Source of the DNA: Sanguinoderma infundibulare
Taxonomy: Eukaryota; Basidiomycota; Agaricomycetes; Polyporales; Polyporaceae
Direction: 5' to 3'
NCBI GenBank assembly: GCA_032821775.1
Contig: JAVLRN010000016.1
Span: forward strand, 372,001-436,000
DNA length: 64,000 bases
The position numbers and the translations under genes were made by a program. Below the pieces are notes generated by a model. That model saw nothing but the letters and a program-made list of their open reading frames with translations. It did not search any database and was not told where the DNA came from. Shown in pieces: positions 55,360 to 64,000 of this stretch (the first letter of the stretch is position 1; each line of letters begins with the position of its first letter).

Positions 55360-57650
55360 TACTGCAAAAGTTCGAGATTCGCACACAGTCCTGAAAATTC
55401 GAATAGACGTCAGTGCGTGGTGCGAGACTCGAAAATCACATGAGCGAGAACGTACCATGTTCAGATACTCCGCCATGCACTCCCCGATGAGCGGAGGCTG
55501 AGCGGAGGCGGTACCAAGATGCGTGCACAGAACTACGAATTTTCTGTGGACAGACTCGAGTAAGCATTCGCGAACACGCGCTCACACGTGTTCAGAAGAA
55601 CGACATACCAAGAGTGCACTTGGCGCGATTGCTCACTGCAAAGCGATGACAATGGCCTTCTCGCCTGCCCCTGTGCATGTCTTCCCGGACTTGTCTATGT
55701 GGTCAAGGCCGAGCACATCCTCTGGTGTGAGCTTGTGATCATAGATTGTATCCTCTGGAAAACAACGATGATGAGCGTCGATCTCGACGCGAGTGTGATT
55801 GCGATGTTAATTCACTAACCGTCTTCAATGCAAGAGGCTGCTTGAAGGTCGCGACCTGGATCAATGCGAAGCGGACCCCGTTAAGTCCTTCTCCGACACG
55901 CCTATTCGTGATTGCCGCGATAAGCGTTCACAATGACACGCTCCAAAGCGATCATAAGAACAACGTACCAAGTCATATCCTTGAAGGGATCACACCCTCG
56001 ACACGAGGACCCAGTCGACACTGGCTGGCCTTTGCGAGTTCTGTACAGCACTTGCGCGCCTCCGCTCGTTGCTTCCCTGCTGTGCATCTCTTTCTTCGTG
56101 CGTGCACCGTTTTCCCGCTTTCAGTTTTGTTCTACGCGGTCCGTGCGCCTGGATACTCGTTAAATCGCTGATTGCAGTACCAAACCGGCTCAATGGATCA
56201 CGTACCAAGTAATGTCGACCCCGGATCAACTAGCTCGATTGGAAAGCTTACAAGAGCATAGCTCGCACCCGGTCGACGCTTCGGGTCAGTGTTTGTGAGG
56301 AGGAGGATGTAGCCAATGATCGCGGCGGATGAGATGAACAGCGCGCGATAGTTAACGCGTTCTGACCGCCAGGCGACGAACACGGTGAGGATGGTCGCGA
56401 GCGCGTAGGGAGGCACGGTGAGCACTTGAGACCGCACGGCGGTGGAGCCAAGGTCGGCGATGATCATGGGCAGAAAGAGGGAGAAGGTATAGAGGGGGAG
56501 CGAGAGCGTTTGAAACGCGAAGCAGTACAGACAACTCTTGAGGTCGGTGAGAGCAAGCCAGACAACAGACCAGGCGAACGGTTCATCGCGCGTCGCATCA
56601 CCGTTGTCCTTGAGTTGTGCGTGGACGTGCGCGCGCTCGTCCTCTGTGAGGAATGTGGATGTGTTTGGGTAGTTCGCTATGAAAAAAGGTCGACTCAGGC
56701 TGACCATGTATAGGACGACCGGCGCAAGTTCGAAATTTGCGTGTGGAGTCTTGAAAATTCGAATGGTGGTCAGCGCGCGGTGTGGGACTTGAATGCGACA
56801 GAAGCGAGAATGTACCATATCCAGGTACTCTGCAAGCAAACAGCGCAGTACCACACGCGCTCCTTGGTGGTGTTCCGGGTGGACGCGGTATCAAGTTGCA
56901 CACCAAGAGGAGCTACAAAAGTGTTGTTAAAAGACCGCAATAAGTGTTCACCAGACTAGCGGAAAAACAGCGTACCAAGCATGTACTTGACGCGATCACC
57001 TCCGGTCCCCGCGAAGCGCGAACATCGAGATGATGTAAGTACCAAGTTGCGTATGCACACATCGAGAGTCATGCGGACTCGGACCATGCGATGCGACACT
57101 CATTAGATCTGCTTTTGAGAAGTGCGACAATGAGATGACAGACGGAGGTGGCGAACGCAAAGAGACAAGGGCCCCGTCAGACTCGTCTGCACAGTGGTGT
57201 TCAGAAGTGTATAAGCACTCACCCAGGCTGGTCTTATGCAAGACAGCACTCGCGCGCAGCATAATCGCTTTTGATCCCAGCATTGCGGTGTCGCGATGGT
57301 GGCTTCGTGGCGTGGGATGTGCGTGCCCTTTGGAATTTGGTGCATTGCTTCTGCTGCCGCTGCTCGTTGCTTCCCTGCTGTGCATCACTCTTCGTGCCTG
57401 CGCGCATGCCTGGAAATGCTTCAACCCGCTGACCACAGTACCAAACCTGCTCAAAGCATTACGTACCAAGTAACTTCGACAAAGCATGTGCACGCCGAGA
57501 ATCATGCAGACTCGGACTGTCCCACGTGGAAGTGCGCACCCGCCTCGATGGAAAAGACGACTGACAGAAGTCACTGTCGCAAAGCAGGAAGGGTCAGGTC
57601 CAATATCCATGCGGCAGACATACCAAGTTGCATAGCATCCACCCGTTGGT
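55360..57650 (-). repeat. Degenerate tandem modules with GTACCAAG boxes (in B2)
   Basis: GTACCAAG occurs at 55511, 55965, 56202, 56972, 57039 and 57463. Units share TAAGCGTTC-like and GCTCGTTGCTTCCCTGCTG boxes. At least three units are present, one more than in B1. Confidence 0.45.
56254..56706 (-). pseudogene. MFS transporter fragment, allantoate-permease-like (B2)
   Basis: Same fragment as at 4842-5263: PFFIANYPNTSTFLTEDERA, LYCFAFQTLSLPLYTFSLFLP, ILTVFVAWRSERVNYRALF, GYILLLTNTDPKRRPGASYAL, then a GTAAGC donor-like site. It extends about 12 residues further than B1 before losing similarity to transporters. The N-terminal helices and C-terminal half are missing. Confidence 0.75.
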
Positions 57651-58017
57651 GCAGACCATTTGTGGCGACTTTGGTGTGGTGTGCGCAAGGAGAAAAGCGT
57701 CATCAGTAGCGATCATTACAGCCCGTATAAATATAGTACCTGTGCATCCCGTTCACGACCTCCGCGCTCACGACACTGATCCCATCCACCCCAAACTCAA
57801 AGTTCTCTTCGCCCAGGTGCTGGTGCGGGATCTGGATTGGCCTTCCCTCGCTCGATGCCCTGTGGAGGCCGGCTAGGTGCAGCAGAGCCAGCTTTCGAAG
57901 GCATCTTCGTGTCCGAGGCGTCCTTGTCGGCACTGGTATTGCTGTTCACGCCATTCACCTGTGGAGGCTCGCCTTCAAGTCAGCCCCAAACCAAGCGCGG
58001 AAATAGAGGGTGAGAGC

Positions 58018-58530
58018 TTACCACGAAGGAGTACCGCTGAGCTGCGAAGATCTGGATCTCATTGACAGTGAGCGGGACGGTGTTCTGGCTGTCAGCCTCG
58101 ACGACAATCATTAGAGTGCCCCACGATCGCGAATTTGTAGTTGGGGTCGCAAGAGATACTGACGAGGCAGAACCGGTAGCTGAAGAGAAGATAGCCCATG
58201 ATCAGACGATTCGGGGACCGAACGATCAAGAAATGGCACGCACCGCTTTCTCTGTGTCACCCGGATGACTGCCAGATCCGATGTTGGATTCTCCCACCAG
58301 CATCCCATGCCGTTGATCATGTTGGAGTCCAGCTTCCTGCGGGTCGCACTAGAGTCAAAATGTGCTCGTGAATGCTGAAGACCCAACACTCACGGAGGAA
58401 GATGCATAGCAAGCTAGGCTGCAGCGGTGACATGGTACCAGTCCGCGAGCGTAATGACGGTGCTTTCTGTAGAATGGTGAGCATATCGTGAACGTCGAGG
58501 GAGTATCAGCCGCATACCGTGGTCGAATAA
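58018..58530 (-). pseudogene. Laccase remnant (B2)
   Basis: Exon pieces ALFDH, then after a 50-base intron ESTVITLADWYH, and [20 protein letters not shown] then IQIFAAQRYSFV before a GTAAGC donor. Here the AQRYSFV end is in frame, unlike B1, but a one-base insertion lies after FAIVGHS and a TAG follows WYHVTAAA. Copper-ligand regions at both ends are not recognisable. Confidence 0.8.
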
Positions 58531-59699
58531 GGCGGCCGAGTGCAGAGACTGTCGTCACACTGTAGCAGTCATAGTCGATGGCCGTCGCGAAGGAAGGCAT
58601 GAATGGGGAGCGGGGGAAGGGCACCGTGATGAATATCGAGGAGATGGGGCGGGGATTTACAGAGGGACGACCGAAGGGATCCAAGTCCCCGTTCACGGCC
58701 GACAGTGTGGCCAAAGCAATACAAACAGTTGGCTAAGCCCTGTCGCTTAGCCATCTTGCGACATCTATTTTTTGAGTCAGCGCATCCCCAATCAATTACC
58801 CACGAGTACGGTTCATCCGGGCTGCGCTCTCTCGCTTACCTGAGAATTCAGAGACCGTTGCCACTGCACGGCATCCACTCCACACATGTACACTCCGGGT
58901 ACCTGGAACGCCGGGAGCAGCATCATAACGACACGATTACGATAGAACACATAAAGCCGAGGATCAACTGGCGTTCTTGGCAGCAATGCCCGCCGACCGC
59001 CGTAGCTGGCCTCAACCAGGCAGTCGGAACTGTTTCGGATGGGAATGTGGATGTTGCGGAGGAAGCTTCCGCGGTCGTCTTTTTTCCCTGTATGCGTGAG
59101 GATATGAGATCTTTGATGAACATGGATGACATGGATTTGATGAGCTCTTCTGTTGGGTTGTTAGATGGCGCTGCTCGCATCCGGGGCCTTTGCGAATGGC
59201 TGAGACGTGGCTGCATCCACAGAGTTGTTCCGGGCTGGCACGTGCACAGGGCTACGCAGTGGTGGACAGGGAGAGCGGTCCTCGGAGGAGTCTGGAAGGT
59301 GCGATCCAAGGATGATTGGCGGCTTGCGTGAGCAACATTCGCTTCTTTGGGGCTCCTCGCACGGCCAGAACCTGGAAGTCCAGAGTCCAGAGTCAGCAAT
59401 CAGCGAGACCTGGCCGATCCCCAGGGCGCATCATTCCAGAAGAATTCCAATTTGCAGTATGGCGTCATGGAGATGACCGCGGTTAGACGCAAATCAGTCA
59501 CAATGCATCTGTTCCTGGCAGCGACTTCGTGCAGTCGTGTTTGCCCGCAGGCGGCGCCCAGAGCATCAGAAATTGAATACTTACATACCAACAATGCATC
59601 TCTTGCACGGATCTTCGTGGATGCAGAGAATTTGTTTGCCGGTCGCCGATGGTGATGGTGGGGAGAATCAAGCTGATCAAGCGCCGGAGGATGCGCAGA

Positions 59700-61650
59700 T
59701 GAGTGGGCAAAATAGGCAATGGCCCTCGCTTGTCTACTCACCGCCACCACCGTCACCATCTGCACACCGGGTCCGACCACGAACAGTCTCAACGTCTAAG
59801 CTCCCAGCTACTGTAGTACGACTATGCTGGCGGAAGACAAAATTATTGTATCTAGAACACGACTGGCAACTGTGCATCCACTCGAAGACTGCTGACTGCT
59901 GGAGGAACGGGGCGCTGATTGGGAGGACCTGGAGGCATATTGGTACCTGGCGGAGGAACAGGGACTCATAGAGGTCATGCCGACGACCCAGGAACGCCAT
60001 TCGGCTGGGGCGCGTTGCCGGGCAAGGGAACGGTGCTCTGAGCGCCGTTCCGGAGAGGACCAGGCTGCTGGCCTGGTACGGGTGCGATACCGTTCGGTTG
60101 AGGTCCGGAGGAGTTTGGTGGTCGTACACCATTTGCTGGGAAGTGTCCTGCTGGTGGTTGTCCGGGTTGTCCTGGACGTGGTTGGGGTTGTTTCTGTGCT
60201 CCGCCGGCGGGGGGCGTTACCAAAAGCGGGCTCTAGACTGTGAGTGTGAAACGTTTAACTTGCAGAATTACCGTTGATCGAAGGGTCCAGAACTGCCACG
60301 AGTCCAGTAACAGGTACGCGGAAGGGTTCGAAGAAGCCACACTTTCGGGGTAATTTCAAGTGCGTGCGCTTTCCACAGCTCGGAAAGCAGGGCATTTCAC
60401 GCGACGCAGCAGCGGCCACCGCTCGTGTCCTTAGTACCTTGTCGTCTTCTCTCCTCAAGGGCATTGCATTCACAACTTGAATTTACTCTCTATAGCTATC
60501 GCTCGAATCACTCGAAACACGCTAACCATTCAATCGTCTGGGAACTGGATGGGGTCATGAAATTCGAAGCTTCAACATACCAACCGGTTGTGGAAACCGC
60601 TTCATGGTGAATGGTGCGTCGCATCAACTACGCAATATTCTTTCCCTGATGTCGCTGACATTTGAACGCCTTACTCGGATTCATCAAATTGGTTTCCATC
60701 AGAGATCCGGAGAACGACTCGCGACCCATGCGGCGGCCAACGAGACGAGAACTTTCTCGAAGCCAAGTTGGGCAACGGCAGGGCGTTCGAGCGTCCAAGG
60801 TCGAATCTGTCACGCGAGGAGCGGATCAGGCTCATCAAGGCGCGCTGTGCGGGCGGACAGCGCCCTCCACCTCTTCGTCAGTCAATTTTGAGGTGCCAGT
60901 GAAGAGAGAGCGGTGGAGGCTCTGAGGGGATGTTGTGCAGGAACTGAAGGACGCGATTTGAACGGTAGGAGAGGAGAGGAGGCAGGTGTCAGAGCAGATG
61001 CCTCCTGCATTCGAGGCAGAGAGCAGGGTGAGGGAGGACAAGGCGGAGACGGGGAGGGAGGGATGTCCAGGCCCCATTCCTGTGCCAGACCGGGAGAAAT
61101 CGATCGCTATTGAAGTGAGGAAGGGCTCATCCGTCGCTGAAGTGAAAAAAGAGCCCGTACGGTACGTGCCCGCCCCAGAGCCAGAGGCGATAGAGCCTGA
61201 GTACGAATCTGAGCCCGAGTCCGAGTGGGCATACCTTGACTCACCCTCGCCTGCACTGTGGCCGCAGCCACTTCCCCCATCGTTGCATGTGGACTCGTTG
61301 TGTCTCGTGCTGGAATCCGGATCAGTCATGGATGCATATGATACCAAAATATGAACAGTGTCCCATGGCCAGCCTGCGTCAATACTCGCGCATGTGCAAG
61401 GCGAGCTGGATATGTCACAGCCCCAGATAGACAATATTGATTGTGTTCGCTCTCATACCACCACGTTCAATGCTACATAGTGTTTATGCTCATGGATGAC
61501 CCACTTTATGCTTGGACGGAGTATGAGTGAGGTGATTCTAGTCTCGGCGTTCTTCAGAAGGTCTGCAAAATAATCCCTTGTTCGTCCAGAGCTCTCTCCC
61601 TCGACAAACTACTTGGAATGAGTGCGTATGGGACGAGGACTAGCTGGAGC
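59700..61650. other. B2-specific middle region with unassigned open frames
   Basis: A Pro/Gln/Gly-rich minus-strand frame (60223-59975, no ATG) and a plus-strand acidic frame (60986-61354, ATG-like start not certain, with EPEAIEPEYESEPESEW) are visible. Just upstream of the latter, EVPVKRERWRL and VVQELKDAI in other frames suggest a broken coiled-coil gene. No family recognised. Confidence 0.35.
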
Positions 61651-62930
61651 GGGGGACGCGAAATGTCAGGAAATGCAAACTGCGCAGAACCAGAGATCAA
61701 AACCGAAGATTCCAGGCGGCTCTCGCGTATGGCAACGTCCGTCTCGCTCGGACGCCGAGGTCGTAGATTCCGATGTGGATGACCGTCCCTTGACGACGGT
61801 GGGGGAACGCCGAGTTGTAGCAGATCAAGATGCCAATATGAAGGTTCCGAGCGTGCGGACGCGAGGCCGACCATCGCGTGTGTCGTCAGGAACCTTGTGG
61901 ATCCTCTGAGCGGTTGTGCAGCCTCGAAACAGGGAGCTGGCTCCCGAGATCTGCGATATTGATTGGGCTCGCGGGCCTGCAGACGTCACAGACCGTGAGA
62001 TCCTCCGTATACATACTAAGAACATGAAGCTCGCTGATTCAAGCTGGCTCACCGCGTCTGGGTCACCTCAGCACGTCGGAACCACATGCTCGCCAGGTCG
62101 TGCTGGTGGCGCCTTCCGTCCCGTCAGTTGAGATCGTTGGACGTCGTCTGTGGCTCGGCGGCGTGGACACAAGCGGGCGCTGAAGGAGACCTGAAAACGT
62201 CGGTTTGGACCAGGGGGATGGCTGCGGCGGCCAAGGTACATCAAGAGCACTAGATGGGACAATTATTCGCGACCATTCATGACGACCGCAGTCCTCGCAT
62301 GTGCGCTGTAAATTTGGCTCTTTGACAGGGACGCACGCGGTGCCACGCAACCACATGAGACAACGCCCGGACCCCGGGCTGCAAAGGCTGGGCTTTTCGG
62401 ATGCCTACCGGATAGGTGAAACATGCGATTGCAGAGCCATGATGAAGGTAAAGCTTGCTCTATGTATTCCGCCCGGACGAACGCAACAACCTGTGTCATA
62501 AATACGATCATCCAGGATCCACGACGACAGGCAAAGGCCGGATTGGGGATAACGGTTGAGCATTGAAGATCGTGGTGTGAGGCGAGACGGACGACAGGGA
62601 CGTGAGCCGTGGATGCGATGATGCGCGACCGGCGTACGTTCGCGCTTAGGATGTGGGTGACGACGGTGGTTCGATTGATGACATTGGGGAGATGACTCGA
62701 ACGGCTCGAACCTCCGAGCACCGGCAGCGTCTGCTTCACTTGATACCGCTTCGAGTGCGGATCGCGGCGAGAATACAGCCTGGAGGCGGGCATGTCGGCG
62801 CCATGTGGGTTGATTTCGCAGCGGAGCAACGGCCTCCCCTGAAGAGACGCAGTATTAAAGACCTGATGAGAGGACAGAAACGACTCATTACTCACTGGTG
62901 TTGCGCCTGCCCACCCGGTCCCATGCTGTC

Positions 62931-63315
62931 TCTTCTTCCGAATTTGCGGACAATAACTTTACTCGCTCGCTCACTTCCCATTCGACCTCGAATGTATGTG
63001 TCCGCCACGATCTTCTTGTCCAGGTCATAGCGCTAACGATGTTGTACCGAGCGAGGTGTGCTCCCCCTGAACCGGTCTGACGGGTGATAAGGGTATGTTA
63101 GCCATCAGACAAAAGTGCGTTGGCAATAAACTCACCTGAATTTCTGTTCACAGACGTACGTGTCCGGGAAACTCGTGGCGCTGCGCCGCACTCCCCCCAG
63201 TCTTGAAGCCCTCATGCTCGTCCCCTCACCCCACGTCTCTTCCTCGCACACTCGCCACTCCGTCGAATCTTGAAACCCGTTATCGAACCATCCGCCGCGA
63301 CTAGTCATTTGACAT
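62931..63315. other. Boundary between block B2 and block C2
   Basis: From about 63190 the sequence matches 47175-47292, the MARVEL-like 5' flank. Nothing coding is seen before it. Confidence 0.5.
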
Positions 63316-64000
63316 ATGGCGTCTGTAAACGGCATCCGCATCGGCCTCTACGTCGTCCTGGTACGTCTCGTGAGCCGAAGAACCCAATATGGGCGACGCT
63401 GACCATGACCATGTCGGACGGGGCCCGCTCTGCAGTGGCTCTTCTCCGCCGTCCTCCTCGGCCTGACGGGCACGCGCCTCCACTACACGCTCTTCCTCCC
63501 GCCCTTCGACCCACTCAACAACGGCCAGCCATTCTACGACCCCATCGTCGTCGAGCTCCTCGCGACCTCCGTCCTCGCCCTCTTCTGGTCGTCCTACATG
63601 TACGTCACCGAAGCGCTATCAGTTCCCACCCCGCCGGGGCGATAGATCATGGGGCTCACCATGTGTACATACCGTGCTGACGATCTCCGTGGCAGCATCC
63701 ATATCATCCACCGGAGCTACGACTACGGCCGATTCTCGAGCTTCGCCGCCGAGCTCCTCGGGCTCCTGGCGCTCTTCACTCTGTTCCTCGTCGGTGCCGC
63801 GATCGCCTCGGTACGTCCCGTCCGCTCTCTCGTCTCTCCTCCCTCCTCCGTCCGCTCTCCGCGCATCTGTCCCGTAACCCCGCCTCCCGACTCGCGCTGA
63901 CGCCCCCGCGACGCGCAGACGCTCTGGGGCGACCTCTTCTGGTGCCACCAGTTCTGGCAGTGCCGCATGCTGACCGTGCTCGTCACGTTCGCGTGGATGT
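63316..64000 (+). CDS. MARVEL-like four-helix membrane protein, cut by the window end (copy C2)
   Basis: Exons 63316-63360, 63436-63599, 63696-63810 and 63919 onward match the gene at 47293-48246 with the same splice sites. Differences are few (for example Arg to Ile after GI in exon 1, NNGEP to NNGQP, LVAFAWM to LVTFAWM), and introns differ by small indels. The gene is open to the window end. It supports a recent duplication of about 1 kb or more, 16 kb apart. Confidence 0.82.

Larger units (their letters stand above)
54765..62930. repeat. Segmental duplication B, copy 2 (B2)
   Basis: Diverged copy of 3720-10700 in the same orientation. It has an extra GTACCAAG module near 55500-56000, and its middle (about 59700-61650) differs from B1. 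Parts not described elsewhere (57900-58018, 58530-59700, 61650-62930) show no assignable gene. Confidence 0.75.

Overview
The window looks like nuclear DNA of a wood- or litter-decay basidiomycete (Agaricomycetes, possibly Polyporales). The reasons are many short GT-AG introns (mostly 50-65 bp), GC-rich coding sequence, FunK1-type fungal protein kinases, a DUF6533 membrane protein, remnants of a laccase and a phenol 2-monooxygenase, and MARVEL-like, F-box and MYND families. No prokaryotic features, rRNA, convincing tRNA, CRISPR, reverse transcriptase or transposase were found. All calls come from reading the sequence; no database search was run.

Layout. Block A1 (1-~3500) holds the 3' end of a pyridoxal kinase gene, a spacer and a truncated FunK1 gene. 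Block B1 (~3720-10700) is a decayed segment with MFS-transporter, laccase and phenol-hydroxylase remnants. At 10906-12204 (-) lies a chimeric open frame joining a FunK1 fragment to an APH-type phosphotransferase end. An intact pyridoxal kinase gene (12930-14617) opens block A2, a near-identical copy of A1, followed by a complete but N-terminally shortened FunK1 gene (16500-19721). Then come a DUF6533 seven-helix-type gene (21266-22929), an unknown three-exon gene (24076-23002), a head-to-head pair of single-pass Ser/Thr-rich membrane protein genes (27428-26028 and 28053-31626), a full FunK1 gene (36619-33060), a MYND remnant, a divergent FunK1 gene (40935-38335), an MDR oxidoreductase (42577-41221), an unrecognised pseudogene (44600-43629), a MARVEL-like gene (47293-48246), a MYND pseudogene (50486-49282), an F-box gene (52734-51457), a MYND tail and a dynamin pseudogene (53579-54690). 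Block B2 (~54765-62930) is a diverged copy of B1, and a second MARVEL-like gene runs off the right edge (63316-64000).

The theme is segmental duplication and gene decay around an expanding kinase family. Three repeated blocks (A twice plus an inverted, longer FunK1 copy; B twice; C, the MARVEL-like gene, twice) fill over a third of the window. Breakpoints repeatedly fall in FunK1, creating 5'-deleted, 3'-truncated and fused versions. Intact gene models were checked by joining exons at GT/AG and confirming that total length is a multiple of three. The intact genes do not form an obvious pathway or metabolic cluster.
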